A DNA stretch of 48,081 bases from Hydrogenophaga sp. (lineage in GTDB: Bacteria; Pseudomonadota; Gammaproteobacteria; Burkholderiales; Burkholderiaceae_C). Position numbers and translations under genes: made by a program. Shown here in pieces: positions 32,827 to 42,942 of the stretch (position 1 is the stretch's first letter; each line of letters starts with the position of its first letter). The stretch covers positions 1 to 48,081 of the forward strand of contig NZ_JAUSOO010000026.1 in assembly GCF_030656115.1 (NCBI RefSeq), written 5' to 3'. Below the pieces are notes generated by a model. It saw nothing but the letters and a program-made list of their open reading frames with translations. It did no database searches and was not told the DNA's origin.

Positions 32827-32952
32827 TTTAATGCGGTGGTTTTTTCAAGCGGCATCGTGCACAGTGGGCACCGTGCGGTTCGCGCACCCTGGCCCGCCCG
32901 CCAGGTCACGACCCCATCCCGCCACCCCCATTTTGGCCAAACCGGGTTACCA

Positions 32953-32974
32953 TTAACGTTTACGTAAACGTCAA
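32953..32974. promoter_or_regulatory. LiuR-like palindrome upstream of ppk2-icmF
   Basis: A 16-bp perfect palindrome ACGTTTAC-GTAAACGT (32956-32971), extended by matching TT/AA ends with one mismatch, lies 66 bp before the PPK2 start. As I recall, MerR-family LiuR-type regulators of branched-chain amino acid degradation bind sites of this TTTACGTTTACGTAAA kind. IcmF acts on isobutyryl-CoA, a valine degradation product, which agrees. Confidence 0.55.
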
Positions 32975-33039
32975 CAGAAAATCATTCCCGAGCGACTGGG
33001 TTTATCCGCCCGTTTCACCCCACACCCGCACAGCCCCGC

Positions 33040-33945
33040 ATGCCCAACACCAGCGAAACCCACCTGCCCGCCCTGCCCTTTCCTGCGGCGGCCATCCAGG
33101 CGGCCAAAGGCAGCCTGTGGAGCCATTGGCAAGTGACGCCCCCAGTGGGAAGGAACGGCAACGACAGCCAAGCCACCCCACTCAAGTCGTTTGACCCCGA
33201 CGCCAAGCCCTTTTCCAGCGGCGACAAGGCCACCGACCAAAGCGCCGTGCAAGCCATTGCCGACCAGCTGGACCGGCTGCAAAACCTGTTTTACGCCGAC
33301 GGACGCCACAAACTGCTGCTGGTGCTGCAAGGCACCGACACCTCGGGCAAAGACGGCACGGTGCGCGGCGTGTTCGCCCGCACCAGCCCGCTGGGCGTGC
33401 ACACCGTGGGCTGGAAAGCCCCCACCGAAACCGAACGCGCCCACGACTACCTGTGGCGCATCCACCAAAAAGTGCCCGGCGCGGGCGAGATCATGGTGTT
33501 CAACCGCAGCCACTACGAAGACGTGCTGGTGCCTGTGGTCAATGGCTGGATCACCCCCGAACAAACCCGCCAGCGTCTGGCCCACATCAACGACTTCGAG
33601 CGCATGCTGGCCGAGACCGGCACCGTGATCCTCAAGTGCATGCTGCACATCAGCAAAGACGAGCAACGCCAGCGCCTGCAAGACCGCATCGACGACCCCG
33701 ACAAGCACTGGAAATTCAGCCGGGGCGACCTGGACGCGCGCGAACAGTGGGACGAGTACCAGCGTGCCTACGAGGTGCTGCTGAACGAAACCAGCACGCC
33801 CTGGGCGCCCTGGACGGTGGTGCCCGCGAACTCCAAAACCCACCGCAACCTGATGATCGCCACCCTGGTGCGCGACACCCTGAAAGCGCTGAACCTGCGC
33901 TACCCGCCCGAAGACCTGACCCTCGCCGGCCTGCGGGTGACCTGA
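33040..33945 (+). CDS. Polyphosphate kinase 2 family protein
   Basis: A 301-residue PPK2-family phosphotransferase. Walker A is QGTDTSGKDGTVRGVF (Gly98-Asp105), the lid/Walker B area is IMVFNRSHYEDVLVPVV (151-167), and HISKDEQRQRLQDRIDDPDKHWKFS is the conserved polyphosphate-channel segment. The enzyme transfers phosphate between polyphosphate and nucleotides; the length of about 300 suggests a single-domain class I or III enzyme, which regenerates NDP or NTP. It precedes icmF by 51 bp on the same strand behind the LiuR-like palindrome, so it may be expressed with the GTP-using mutase. No clear ribosome site was seen before the start. Confidence 0.9.
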   Translation: MPNTSETHLPALPFPAAAIQAAKGSLWSHWQVTPPVGRNGNDSQATPLKSFDPDAKPFSSGDKATDQSAVQAIADQLDRLQNLFYADGRHKLLLVLQGTDTSGKDGTVRGVFARTSPLGVHTVGWKAPTETERAHDYLWRIHQKVPGAGEIMVFNRSHYEDVLVPVVNGWITPEQTRQRLAHINDFERMLAETGTVILKCMLHISKDEQRQRLQDRIDDPDKHWKFSRGDLDAREQWDEYQRAYEVLLNETSTPWAPWTVVPANSKTHRNLMIATLVRDTLKALNLRYPPEDLTLAGLRVT

Positions 33946-33996
33946 CACACGCCCACCCCGCCCCACCACATTTCCACCCAAAAAGAGAGAGACACC

Positions 33997-36900
33997 ATGA
34001 GCAACCTGTCCGCCGAATACCAGGCCCTGGCCAACTACCGCCCCACGAACAAGGTGCGCTTTGTCACCGCCGCCAGTCTGTTTGACGGCCACGACGCGGC
34101 CATCAACATCATGCGGCGCATTCTGCAAGGCATGGGCGCCGAGGTGATCCACCTGGGCCACAACCGCTCGGTGGACGAGGTGGTCACCGCCGCGCTGCAG
34201 GAAGACGCGCAGGGCATCGCCATCAGCTCGTACCAGGGCGGCCATGTGGAGTATTTCAAGTACATGGTGGACCTGCTCAAAAGCCGGGGTGGCGCGCACA
34301 TCCAGGTGTTCGGCGGTGGTGGCGGTGTGATTGTGCCCAGCGAAATCAGCGAGCTGCAGGCCTACGGCGTGGCCCGCATCTACAGCCCCGAAGATGGTCA
34401 GAAAATGGGTCTGGCCGGCATGATCGGCGAAATGGTGATGCGCTGCGACCAGGACATCAGCACCTTGGCCCCCACCGACAGCCGCGCCATTGAAGGCCAG
34501 ACCGAAATGCATTGGCGCGCCCTGGCGCAGCTGATCACGGCACTGGAAAACGACAAAGCCGACGCCGCCCTGGTTCAGCACATCCGCACCGAAGCCGCCA
34601 GCAAACAAGTGCCGGTGCTCGGCATCACCGGCACCGGCGGTGCGGGCAAGTCCAGCCTGACCGACGAACTCATCCGCCGCCTGCGGCTGGACCAGGACGA
34701 CGCACTGCGCGTGGCCGTCATTTCCATCGACCCCAGCCGCCGCAAGAGCGGTGGCGCTTTGCTGGGCGACCGCATCCGCATGAACGCCATCGCGCCTTGG
34801 AAACAGGGCCAGCGCGTGTTCATGCGATCGCTGGCCACACGCGACTTTGGCAGCGAGATCAGCGCCGCCCTGCCCGATGTGATCGCCGCCTGCAAGGTGT
34901 CGGGTTTTGACGTGATCGTGGTCGAAACCTCGGGCATTGGCCAGGGCGACGCGGCCATCGTGCCGCATGTGGACGTGCCCATGTACGTGATGACGCCCGA
35001 GTTTGGCGCCGCCAGCCAGTTAGAGAAAATCGACATGCTCGACTTCGCCGAGTTTGTGGCCATCAACAAATTTGACCGCAAAGGCGCCAGCGACGCGCTG
35101 CGCGATGTGGCCAAGCAGGTGCAGCGCAACAAGGAAGCCTGGACCACACCCACCGAGCAGATGCCGGTGTTCGGCACCATGGCCGCCCGCTTCAACGACG
35201 ACGGCGTGACCGCGCTCTACCAAGCCCTGAAAACCCGCCTCGGCGCGCTGGGCCTGCCGCTGACCGAAGGCCGCCTGCCCACCGTGGCGGTGCGCCACAG
35301 CACCAACCAAACGCCCATCGTACCGGCCGCACGCACGCGCTACCTGGCCGAGATCAGCGACACCGTACGCGGCTACAAAAAGCGCGCCCGCGAGCAGGCC
35401 CGCCTGGCCCGCGAAATCCAGCAGCTCCACGCCAGCGCGCAGATGCTGCGCACCGACAAACCCACCCGCGCCAAAGCGGCCGAAGCGGTGATCGACCTGG
35501 CGCAGCAACGCGAACTGAACCAGGACCCGGCCGCCCGCAAGCTGCTGACGCAGTGGCCCGACATGCAAAAAGCCTACGCGGGCGACGAGTACGTGGTGAA
35601 AATCCGCGACAAGGAAATCCGCACAGCGCTCACCACCAAAAGCCTCAGCGGCACCACCATCCGCAAGGTGTCCCTGCCCACCTATGAAGACCACGGCGAA
35701 ATTTTGAAGTGGCTGATGCTGGACAACGTGCCCGGCAGCTTCCCGTACACCGCCGGCACCTTCGCCTTCAAGCGCGAGGGCGAAGACCCCACCCGCATGT
35801 TCGCGGGCGAAGGCGACCCGTTCCGCACCAACCGCCGCTTCAAGCTGCTGAGCGCGGGCACACCCGCCAAGCGCCTGAGCACCGCGTTCGACTCGGTCAC
35901 GCTCTACGGCAACGACCCCGACCCGCGCCCCGACATTTACGGCAAGGTGGGCAACAGCGGCGTGAGCGTGGCCACGCTGGACGACATGAAGGTGCTCTAC
36001 GGCGGCTTTGACCTCTGCCACCCGGCCACCTCGGTGTCGATGACCATCAACGGCCCGGCGCCCAGCATCCTGGCGATGTTCATGAACACCGCCATCGACC
36101 AGAACCTGGAAAAGTTCAAAGCCGACAACGGCCGCGACCCGACCGACACCGAAGCGCAAAAAATCCGCGAATGGGTGCTGGCCAACGTGCGCGGCACGGT
36201 GCAGGCCGACATCCTGAAGGAAGACCAGGGCCAGAACACCTGCATCTTCAGCACCGAGTTTTCACTCAAAGTGATGGGCGACATTGCCGAGTATTTCGTG
36301 CACCACGACGTGCGCAACTTCTACAGCGTGTCCATCAGCGGTTACCACATCGCCGAAGCCGGTGCCAACCCCATCAGCCAGCTCGCATTCACACTGTCCA
36401 ACGGCTTCACCTTTGTCGAAGCGTATCTCGCGCGCGGCATGCACATCGACGACTTTGCGCCCAACCTGTCGTTCTTCTTCAGCAACGGCATGGACCCGGA
36501 ATACACCGTGCTCGGCCGCGTGGCGCGGCGCATCTGGGCCGTGGCCATGCGCGACCGCTACGGCGCCAACGAGCGCAGCCAGAAGCTCAAATACCACGTC
36601 CAGACCAGCGGGCGCTCGCTGCACGCGCAGGAGATCCAGTTCAACGACATCCGCACCACGCTGCAGGCGCTGATTGCCATTTACGACAACTGCAACAGCC
36701 TGCACACCAACGCCTTCGACGAAGCCATCACCACGCCCACCGAAGAGTCGGTGCGCCGCGCCATGGCGATCCAGCTCATCATCAACCGCGAGTGGGGCCT
36801 GGCGAAGAACGAGAACCCCAACCAGGGCGCCTTCATCATCGACGACCTGACCGAGCTGGTGGAAGAAGCCGTGCTGGCCGAGTTCGAGAAAATCGCCGAA

Positions 36901-37290
36901 CGCGGCGGCGTGCTGGGCGCCATGGAAACCGGCTACCAGCGCGGCAAGATTCAAGACGAATCCATGCACTACGAAATGCTCAAGCACACCGGCGAATACC
37001 CGATCGTGGGCGTGAACACCTTCCGCAACCCGCACGGCGACGCGGTGATGGACAAGCTGGAACTGGCCCGGTCCACCGAAGAAGAAAAGCAAAGCCAACT
37101 GCAACGCCTGGCCGACTTCCACACCCGCCACGCGGCGCAAGCCCCCGCGCAGCTCAAGCGCCTGCAACAGGCGGTGATTGAAAACAAAAACGTGTTCGAG
37201 GTGCTGATGGACGCGGTGCGCTGCTGCTCGCTGGGCCAGATCACCAACGCGCTGTTTGAGGTGGGCGGGCAGTATCGGCGGAATATGTGA
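33997..37290 (+). CDS. icmF: Fused isobutyryl-CoA mutase / G-protein chaperone
   Basis: A 1097-residue protein of the IcmF type. The N-terminal B12-binding domain has [17 protein letters not shown] (His32 as likely lower cobalt ligand) and VFGGGGGVI. The middle MeaB-like GTPase domain has the P-loop [12 protein letters not shown], a switch region with [21 protein letters not shown], and NKFDRKG. The C-terminal mutase barrel includes [19 protein letters not shown] and [15 protein letters not shown]. It interconverts isobutyryl-CoA and n-butyryl-CoA using adenosylcobalamin, with GTP-driven repair. It has an AGAGAGA ribosome site and full family length, and a strong hairpin follows the stop. Confidence 0.96.
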   Translation: MSNLSAEYQALANYRPTNKVRFVTAASLFDGHDAAINIMRRILQGMGAEVIHLGHNRSVDEVVTAALQEDAQGIAISSYQGGHVEYFKYMVDLLKSRGGAHIQVFGGGGGVIVPSEISELQAYGVARIYSPEDGQKMGLAGMIGEMVMRCDQDISTLAPTDSRAIEGQTEMHWRALAQLITALENDKADAALVQHIRTEAASKQVPVLGITGTGGAGKSSLTDELIRRLRLDQDDALRVAVISIDPSRRKSGGALLGDRIRMNAIAPWKQGQRVFMRSLATRDFGSEISAALPDVIAACKVSGFDVIVVETSGIGQGDAAIVPHVDVPMYVMTPEFGAASQLEKIDMLDFAEFVAINKFDRKGASDALRDVAKQVQRNKEAWTTPTEQMPVFGTMAARFNDDGVTALYQALKTRLGALGLPLTEGRLPTVAVRHSTNQTPIVPAARTRYLAEISDTVRGYKKRAREQARLAREIQQLHASAQMLRTDKPTRAKAAEAVIDLAQQRELNQDPAARKLLTQWPDMQKAYAGDEYVVKIRDKEIRTALTTKSLSGTTIRKVSLPTYEDHGEILKWLMLDNVPGSFPYTAGTFAFKREGEDPTRMFAGEGDPFRTNRRFKLLSAGTPAKRLSTAFDSVTLYGNDPDPRPDIYGKVGNSGVSVATLDDMKVLYGGFDLCHPATSVSMTINGPAPSILAMFMNTAIDQNLEKFKADNGRDPTDTEAQKIREWVLANVRGTVQADILKEDQGQNTCIFSTEFSLKVMGDIAEYFVHHDVRNFYSVSISGYHIAEAGANPISQLAFTLSNGFTFVEAYLARGMHIDDFAPNLSFFFSNGMDPEYTVLGRVARRIWAVAMRDRYGANERSQKLKYHVQTSGRSLHAQEIQFNDIRTTLQALIAIYDNCNSLHTNAFDEAITTPTEESVRRAMAIQLIINREWGLAKNENPNQGAFIIDDLTELVEEAVLAEFEKIAERGGVLGAMETGYQRGKIQDESMHYEMLKHTGEYPIVGVNTFRNPHGDAVMDKLELARSTEEEKQSQLQRLADFHTRHAAQAPAQLKRLQQAVIENKNVFEVLMDAVRCCSLGQITNALFEVGGQYRRNM

Positions 37291-37305
37291 GCGCGTGAAC
37301 CACGT

Positions 37306-37333
37306 GCCCGGGCCGACCTCAGTCGGCCCGGGC
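37306..37333. terminator. Strong bidirectional hairpin between icmF and the DUF6352-type gene
   Basis: GCCCGGGCCGAC and its exact complement form a 12-bp stem around the loop CTCA, 15 bp after the icmF stop. It overlaps the last codons and stop of the convergent gene. There is no T tract, so it may act with Rho or as a transcript-end stabiliser. Confidence 0.6.
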
Positions 37334-38401
37334 CAGTGGCAAATTCAGCAGCAGGTTCTGCGGTTTCAGCTTGAGCAGACCATCGGCCGCCATGGCCAGA
37401 CCCAGGTAGACCGGTTTGCCTTGCACGTCGGCGCGCATGTGTTGCGGGTCGTCAAAGCGCAGCTTGAACAGGCTGATCAGCCGCTGCTGGCGCTCGGGCG
37501 CCACGGTTTGGCCGGTGTACAGGTCGTTCAACAGCCGGGTGGATTCCACATCCAGGCCCACATGCCAGCGCCAGGACGGGTCTTCAATGCGCGACTCGGC
37601 CTGGATCTGCACCCCCACGCCCAGGAAATGGCGCACCCATTTCTCCAGCACCTGCGCCAGCGCTTTCAGGCCCGAATCGGCGCGGTTCATGGTCAGCGTC
37701 AGGCCGTGCGGCAGCTCGCGCTGAATTTCGTGCGTGAGGTCCAGCAAAAAGTTGAACCGCCCGGCGCCGACCAAGCCGTTCATGTAGCGCCCGGCGCTCT
37801 CGGCGCCCAGCACCTCCATCTGCACCACCGGCACCGCCGCACCGCCCTGCATCAGCAGACGGCCCACCGCGCCCAACCCGCCGGTCTCATTCAACAGGTC
37901 CAGCACCTCGCTGTCGCCGCTGAGCACGCGGCCGTCCTGCACGCTCACGCGCTGGCGGCGAAACAGCAGCTCGGCGGCGCGCCATTGCCAGGCATCGGGC
38001 TCGTCCTGCAACAGGTTGCACACCATGGCCTGCACCATCAGGTCCAGAAACAAGGGCGGCACCGACATGGCACCGGCCTTGAAGAAGCCGGCATAGGCTG
38101 CCTCCAGCGAACCGGCGGCTTCCACGGCATCGCGAAACGTTAAAAACAGGCGGTGGTTGGCACGCGCGTCCGTGTCTTCCAACGCCTCCAGCTCGGCGGC
38201 CGACACCGCCCGCGTGGGCGACTGCATGAGCGAGGCGTGCAGGGCCTGTTCGGCGGTGCACGACTCGTCCACCAAGGCGAGTTCGGGCCGCGCCAACCAC
38301 AGGCGCCAGTAGGCATCGGTGGGGCAGAGCCAGCCGCGGGGCGTGCGTTCCAACAGCTCAAAGCCGCAGGAAGACCAGATGGGAAGTGCAGACGGGAACA
38401 T
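37319..38401 (-). CDS. DUF6352-type conserved protein of unknown function
   Basis: A 360-residue soluble protein. The opening MFPSALPIWSSCGFELLERTPRGWLCPTDAYWRLWLARPELALVDESC is the hallmark of a betaproteobacterial family that I recall as DUF6352, whose function is unknown. No membrane segment, signal peptide or catalytic motif stands out. The start at 38401 matches the conserved beginning; an upstream in-frame ATG at 38473 adds unrelated residues. It diverges from the arginase gene across 150 bp, and its last codons lie inside the hairpin shared with icmF. Confidence 0.75.
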   Translation of the reverse strand: MFPSALPIWSSCGFELLERTPRGWLCPTDAYWRLWLARPELALVDESCTAEQALHASLMQSPTRAVSAAELEALEDTDARANHRLFLTFRDAVEAAGSLEAAYAGFFKAGAMSVPPLFLDLMVQAMVCNLLQDEPDAWQWRAAELLFRRQRVSVQDGRVLSGDSEVLDLLNETGGLGAVGRLLMQGGAAVPVVQMEVLGAESAGRYMNGLVGAGRFNFLLDLTHEIQRELPHGLTLTMNRADSGLKALAQVLEKWVRHFLGVGVQIQAESRIEDPSWRWHVGLDVESTRLLNDLYTGQTVAPERQQRLISLFKLRFDDPQHMRADVQGKPVYLGLAMAADGLLKLKPQNLLLNLPLARAD

Positions 38402-38551
38402 GGCGGTATGTGTGGCTGGCGGGTGGGCAGCCAGCGTTTGAAAACGTGAGCGGATTGTCTGTGACCCGCGCAACGGGTGTGCAAGGCCTGAAAGACACCG
38501 CGCGGCCGACGGGGTTGGGCCGCCCCAGGCATCTCACCGCACAATAAGGCC

Positions 38552-39469
38552 ATGCAAAAAACCATCAGTCTCATTGGTGTCCCCACCGACATTGGCGCCG
38601 GCGCCCGCGGCGCCAGCATGGGGCCCGAAGCGCTGCGCGTGGCGGGCATCCAGGCGGTGCTGGAAAGCCACGGCCTGCAGGTCACCGACGGCGGCAACCT
38701 GAGCGGCCCGGCCAACCCCTGGCAACCGCCCACCGACGGTTACCGCCATCTGGCCGAGGTGGCTGAGTGGAACCAGACCCTGCACGATGCCGTGTACGCC
38801 GAACTGGCACGGGGCCACATGCCCATCGTGCTCGGTGGCGACCACTGCCTGGGCCTGGGCTCCATCAGCGCGGTGGCGCGGCACTGCCGCGAAACCGGCA
38901 AGACCCTGCGCGTGCTCTGGCTCGACGCGCACGCCGACTTCAACACCGCCGCCCTCACGCCCAGCGGCAACATCCACGGCATGCCGGTGGCCCTGCTGTG
39001 CGGCCAGGGCCCGGCGCTGCTCACCGGCATCGGCGGCCACACGCCCGCCATAGCCGCCAGCGCGGTGCGCCAGATCGGCATCCGCAGCGTGGACGCGGGC
39101 GAAAAGCGCCTGGTCCACGAAGCCGGGCTGGAGGTGTTTGACATGCGCTACATCGACGAGATGGGCATGCGCCACACCATGGAACAGGCGCTGCTGGGCC
39201 TGGACGACAACACCCACCTGCATGTGAGTTTTGACGTGGATTTTCTGGACCCCGAAATTGCCCCCGGCGTGGGCACCACCGTGCCCGGCGGCCCCACCTA
39301 CCGCGAAGCGCAGCTGTGTATGGAAATGATCGCCGACTCGGGCCGCCTGGCATCGCTGGACGTGATGGAACTCAACCCCGCGCTGGATGTGCGCAACCGC
39401 ACCGCGCTGCTGGCGGTGGATTTGATTGAAAGCTTGTTTGGCAAGTCCACGCTGATGCGGAAGAAGTAG
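38552..39469 (+). CDS. rocF: Arginase
   Basis: A 305-residue ureohydrolase. Manganese-binding motifs are GGDHCLG (His98), WLDAHADFNT (Asp125, His127, Asp129) and SFDVDFLDP (Asp228, Asp230). GNIHGMP is the substrate-loop segment, and PGGPTYREAQLCMEMI and VMELNPALD complete the family pattern. The N-terminus ISLIGVPTDIGAGARGASMGP favours arginase over agmatinase. It cleaves arginine to ornithine and urea. No ornithine-utilising or urease gene lies nearby, so it appears as a single gene. Confidence 0.93.
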   Translation: MQKTISLIGVPTDIGAGARGASMGPEALRVAGIQAVLESHGLQVTDGGNLSGPANPWQPPTDGYRHLAEVAEWNQTLHDAVYAELARGHMPIVLGGDHCLGLGSISAVARHCRETGKTLRVLWLDAHADFNTAALTPSGNIHGMPVALLCGQGPALLTGIGGHTPAIAASAVRQIGIRSVDAGEKRLVHEAGLEVFDMRYIDEMGMRHTMEQALLGLDDNTHLHVSFDVDFLDPEIAPGVGTTVPGGPTYREAQLCMEMIADSGRLASLDVMELNPALDVRNRTALLAVDLIESLFGKSTLMRKK

Positions 39470-39542
39470 GTGTCAAGTTCCGCCTGCTCTAGGGCACAAC
39501 GTTGCACAGTGCCAGCTGTTCTCATTTTGAAAAGTTTGGGAG

Positions 39543-39660
39543 AGCCCCCACCCCAACCCTCCCCCAGCGGGGGAGGGAGTCAGACATGGTGTGCACAGGC
39601 GCCTCGCAGCGGGGCATATCTTGCCCCTTCCCCCACTGGGGGAAGGCTGGGATGGGGGCT
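39543..39660. repeat. Inverted pair of REP-like elements
   Basis: Two related units face each other. The left one begins AGCCCCCACCCCAACCCT and closes into the hairpin CTCCCCC-AGC-GGGGGAG. The right one, read on the minus strand, begins AGCCCCCATCCCAGCCTT and closes into TTCCCCC-AGT-GGGGGAA. They sit between the arginase gene and a convergent small gene, like paired REP/BIME sequences. Confidence 0.8.
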
Positions 39661-39677
39661 GGCGTGGGCAAGCGGCG

Positions 39678-39977
39678 TCAGCTCTTGCACACCAGTTCCA
39701 AATGCTCCACCACCGGCGGCTGGGCAAAGAACGGACCCACGATGGCGCGCCATTCGGCGAACGCGGGCGACTGGCGAAAGCCCACGGTGTGGTCTTCCAG
39801 CGTGGCCCAGTAGATCATGAGGATGTAGCGGCCCGAGCTCTCGATGCTGCGGTTGACTTTGTAGCCTTTGAAGCCTTGGGCCTGGGCGATGACGGTGCTG
39901 GCGCCGCGTTCAATGGCGGCTTCAAATTCGGCGGCGCGGGCGGGGTCGATGCGGATATCGGCGTGTTCGAGGATCAT
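39678..39977 (-). CDS. Antibiotic-biosynthesis-monooxygenase (ABM) domain protein
   Basis: A 99-residue single ferredoxin-like-fold domain. MILEHADIRIDPARAAEFEAAIERGASTVIAQAQGFKGYKVNRSIESSGRYILMIYWATLEDHTVGFRQSPAFAEWRAIVGPFF follows the ABM pattern of small dimeric proteins acting as monooxygenases, heme-degrading enzymes or with no known activity. It starts 34 bp after the GMC alcohol dehydrogenase gene on the same strand and is probably in one operon with it. No specific substrate can be assigned. Confidence 0.85.
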   Translation of the reverse strand: MILEHADIRIDPARAAEFEAAIERGASTVIAQAQGFKGYKVNRSIESSGRYILMIYWATLEDHTVGFRQSPAFAEWRAIVGPFFAQPPVVEHLELVCKS

Positions 39978-40011
39978 GGGTGGGCTCCGAAGAGAATGGG
40001 TTGTGTCAGGG

Positions 40012-41643
40012 TCAGGCCAACGCGGCTTGACGGTCTTCCCGAATCATATCGACCGCTTTTTCCGCCACCATGATCACCGGCGCATTGGTGTTGCCGCCCA
40101 CCACGCGCGGCATGATGGACGCGTCCACCACACGCAGGCCCGCCACCCCGTGCACACACAGGCGGGCGTCCACCACGGCCAGCGCGTCGGCGCCCATGCG
40201 GCAGGTGCCCACCGGGTGGTAGATGGTGTCGGCGTGGTTGCGCACGAACTGTTCAATTTGCGCATCGCTCTGTGCCGAGCGCGAAGCGGCCGACTCCTGG
40301 CCACCGTGGCGCGCCAGGGCCGGTTGCTGCATCAGCTCGCGCACGCGCTTGAAGCCCCGCACCAGCCGCGCCACATCGTCCGGGTCCTTCAAAAAGGCGG
40401 GGTCGATCAGCGGCGCCACTTGCGGGTCGGTGCTGGCCAGGCGCAGCGTGCCCCGGCTTTTGGGCTGCAGCAGACACACGTGGCACGAATAACCGTGGCC
40501 CAGCACCGTCTTGCGGCCGTGGTCCACCAGCTTGCCCACCACAAAATGCAATTGCAGATCGGGTATGGCCTCATTGGGTGCGCTTTTGATGAAACCACCC
40601 GCCTCGGCGAAGTTGCTGGTCAGCGGCCCACGGCGGGCGCGGCGCCATTCGGCAATGCCTTTCAGCGTGGACCACATGCCGGGCAGCGACACGCCAAACA
40701 GGTCGGTCAACGTCGGCGCATTGACCACCATCACCACATCGGGGTGGTCGTGCAGGTTCTCGCCCACACCGGGCAGATCGTGCAGCACGTTGATGCCCAG
40801 CCCGCGCAGGTGCTCGGCCGGGCCAATGCCCGAGAGCATGAGCAACTGCGGCGAGCCAAAAGCCCCCGCGCTCAGCAGCACCTCGCCACCGGGTTTCAGT
40901 TGGAGCGTCTGGGGCGCACCGCGCCCGCCATCGGGCCGGTATTCCACACCCACGGCGCAAGGCTGGCCTTTCACCGTGTCCACCAGCACCCGGGTGGTCA
41001 GCGCCTGCGTGATCACCGTCAGGTTGGGCCGTCCCAGGTGGGGCGTGAGGTAGCCTTTGGCGGCGCTCCAGCGTTCGCCGTTTTTGTGCGTCACCTGGTA
41101 GGCGCCCACGCCTTCTTGCTCGGGGCCGTTGAAGTCGTTGTTGTGAGCGTAGCCAGCTTGCTGACCGGCTTCGATGAACGCAGGCAAAAACGGGTTGGGG
41201 CTGCGCAGGTCCATCACGTTCAGCGGCCCGCCCTGGCCGTGCAGCGCGTCGGCACCGCGTTCGTTGTGTTCGGCGCGTTTGAAGTAGGGCAACACGTCGG
41301 CATACGACCAGCCGGGGTTGCCCAGGGCGGCCCAGTGGTCGTAGTCGCTGGCGTGGCCCCGGGCGTACACCATGGCGTTGATCGAGCTGGAGCCACCCAA
41401 CACCTTGCCGCGCGGCTGGTAGCCCCGGCGGCCGTTCAACCCCGGCTGCGGCACGGTGTTGTAGCCCCAGCCGTTGAGCTGGTACTTGGCGATCACGGCC
41501 AGGCCGGCAGGGCAATGGATGAGCACGCTGCGGTCGGCCGGGCCGGCTTCCAGCAGCGCCACGCGCATGGCGGGGTCTTCGCTCAGGCGCCCTGCCAGCA
41601 CACTGCCCGCCGAGCCGCCACCGACGATGATGAAATCAAACAT
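40012..41643 (-). CDS. GMC-family alcohol dehydrogenase, AlkJ-like
   Basis: A 543-residue FAD-dependent GMC oxidoreductase. The FAD-binding start is [21 protein letters not shown] with a following LLEAGP; GMC signature 1 is around [21 protein letters not shown]; signature 2 is [16 protein letters not shown]; the C-terminal active-site region is [10 protein letters not shown] and [13 protein letters not shown]. From memory many segments (DFNG...[23 protein letters not shown]-like [15 protein letters not shown]) are close to Pseudomonas AlkJ, which oxidises medium- and long-chain alcohols and passes electrons to the respiratory chain. The start at 41643 fits the family; upstream residues do not. 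It may recycle fatty alcohols made elsewhere in this window. Choline dehydrogenase is a less likely alternative. Confidence 0.88.
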   Translation of the reverse strand: MFDFIIVGGGSAGSVLAGRLSEDPAMRVALLEAGPADRSVLIHCPAGLAVIAKYQLNGWGYNTVPQPGLNGRRGYQPRGKVLGGSSSINAMVYARGHASDYDHWAALGNPGWSYADVLPYFKRAEHNERGADALHGQGGPLNVMDLRSPNPFLPAFIEAGQQAGYAHNNDFNGPEQEGVGAYQVTHKNGERWSAAKGYLTPHLGRPNLTVITQALTTRVLVDTVKGQPCAVGVEYRPDGGRGAPQTLQLKPGGEVLLSAGAFGSPQLLMLSGIGPAEHLRGLGINVLHDLPGVGENLHDHPDVVMVVNAPTLTDLFGVSLPGMWSTLKGIAEWRRARRGPLTSNFAEAGGFIKSAPNEAIPDLQLHFVVGKLVDHGRKTVLGHGYSCHVCLLQPKSRGTLRLASTDPQVAPLIDPAFLKDPDDVARLVRGFKRVRELMQQPALARHGGQESAASRSAQSDAQIEQFVRNHADTIYHPVGTCRMGADALAVVDARLCVHGVAGLRVVDASIMPRVVGGNTNAPVIMVAEKAVDMIREDRQAALA

Positions 41644-41873
41644 GAGGTCTCCGTTGTCAGGCACGGGAATCGCTCTGCTGGGCGAACCACGCACACGCCG
41701 TCACAGCGTTGCAAGATGCAACGCGACAATAAGGGGGCAAGTTAGCACGGCACCAGGCGCACCGTTAGGTGTGGCCACCTAGCGAAGACGCTTGCGTGAC
41801 GCCCGCCAGGGCAAGCAGACACCAGCACCCGGACAATCCATTTTTTAACCTGAAACACACAGGAGTGAACCCT

Positions 41874-42725
41874 ATGAACAGCATTCAAACCGTCGGCATT
41901 ATTGGCTCAGGCACCATGGGCAACGGCATTGCGCAGGCCTGCGCCACCAGCGGCATTCAGGTGGTGCTGGTGGACATTGCCCAGGCGGCGGTGGACAAAG
42001 CCCTGGCCACCGTGGCCAGCAGCCTGGACCGGCTGATCAAGAAAGACAAAATGACCGCCGCCGAAAAAGACGCGGCGCTGGCCCGCATCCAGGGCTCGAC
42101 GAACTACGAAGACCTCAAGGGCGCGCAGCTGGTGATTGAAGCCGCCACCGAAAACGAAGCGCTCAAGGTCAAAATCCTGCAGCAGCTCGACGGCTTGCTG
42201 GGTGCCGACGTGATCGTGGCCACCAACACCAGCTCGATCAGCATCACCAAGCTGGCCGCCGCCACGCAGCGCCCCGACCGCTTCATCGGCATGCACTTCT
42301 TCAACCCCGTGCCCATGATGGCGCTGGTGGAAATCATTCGCGGCCTGCAAACCAGCGACGCCACGCACGACGCGGTGAAGGCGCTGGCCGAAACCCTGGG
42401 CAAGACGCCCATCACCGTGAAAAACGCCCCCGGCTTTGTGGTCAACCGCATTCTGGTGCCCATGATCAACGAGGCGTTTTTTGTGCTGGCCGAAGGCCTG
42501 GCCACGGCGGAAGACATCGACGCCGGCATGAAACTGGGCTGCAACCAGCCCATTGGCCCGCTCGCGCTGGCCGACATGATTGGCCTGGACGTGTGCCTGG
42601 CGGTGATGAATGTGTACATGGCCGAGTACAACGACAGCAAATACCGCCCGGCGCCGCTGCTGAAGGAAATGGTGGCGGCGGGCTGGCTGGGCCGCAAAAC
42701 CAAACGGGGCGTGTACACCTACTAA
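41874..42725 (+). CDS. hbd: 3-hydroxybutyryl-CoA dehydrogenase
   Basis: A 283-residue NAD(P)-dependent 3-hydroxyacyl-CoA dehydrogenase. The nucleotide-binding motif is VGIIGSGTMGNGIA (residues 7-20), the catalytic region is RFIGMHFFNPVPMM with the active-site His, and KNAPGFVVNRILVPMINEA is the start of the dimerisation domain. Length matches short-chain-specific Hbd/PaaH enzymes of butyrate and aromatic acid metabolism. The start at 41874 has AGGAG; the frame extends further upstream but without homology. It links acetoacetyl-CoA and 3-hydroxybutyryl-CoA, which are PHB-related intermediates. Confidence 0.93.
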   Translation: MNSIQTVGIIGSGTMGNGIAQACATSGIQVVLVDIAQAAVDKALATVASSLDRLIKKDKMTAAEKDAALARIQGSTNYEDLKGAQLVIEAATENEALKVKILQQLDGLLGADVIVATNTSSISITKLAAATQRPDRFIGMHFFNPVPMMALVEIIRGLQTSDATHDAVKALAETLGKTPITVKNAPGFVVNRILVPMINEAFFVLAEGLATAEDIDAGMKLGCNQPIGPLALADMIGLDVCLAVMNVYMAEYNDSKYRPAPLLKEMVAAGWLGRKTKRGVYTY

Positions 42726-42734
42726 CCCAACCCC

Positions 42735-42766
42735 CCGCGCCGCTGCGCGGCACCCCCCAGGGGGCG
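42735..42766. repeat. GC-rich double hairpin after hbd
   Basis: CCGCGC-CGCT-GCGCGG is followed at once by a C-run/G-run stem (CCCCC-A-GGGGG). Hairpin pairs of this kind are frequent in intergenic DNA of Comamonadaceae; here it begins 10 bp after the hbd stop. Confidence 0.55.
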
Positions 42767-42844
42767 ATGCCTGTGGCCGGGCCAAGCCCGTTCCACGGCA
42801 TCCTGGGTGGAAGCCACGCGCTTCGGTCATGAGACGCGCATCGG

Positions 42845-42871
42845 AAGCCCGCTTCGGTGGGCTTGTTGTTT
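42845..42871 (+). terminator. Terminator with TTCG tetraloop
   Basis: AAGCCCGC and GTGGGCTT form an 8-bp stem (one G-T pair) around TTCG, followed by the T-rich stretch GTTGTTT. It lies between hbd and the hemerythrin-like gene. Confidence 0.75.
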
Positions 42872-42942
42872 GCGCCAGATCAAGCTGCTGCGGCGCAGCA
42901 TTTTTATGATGGACCCCATCATCCACTGCCTTGGGGTTTTTC

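Noticed and set aside
33946..33996. Cobalamin riboswitch before icmF
   Set aside because: The gap to the upstream gene is only 51 bp and has no B12-box-like sequence.
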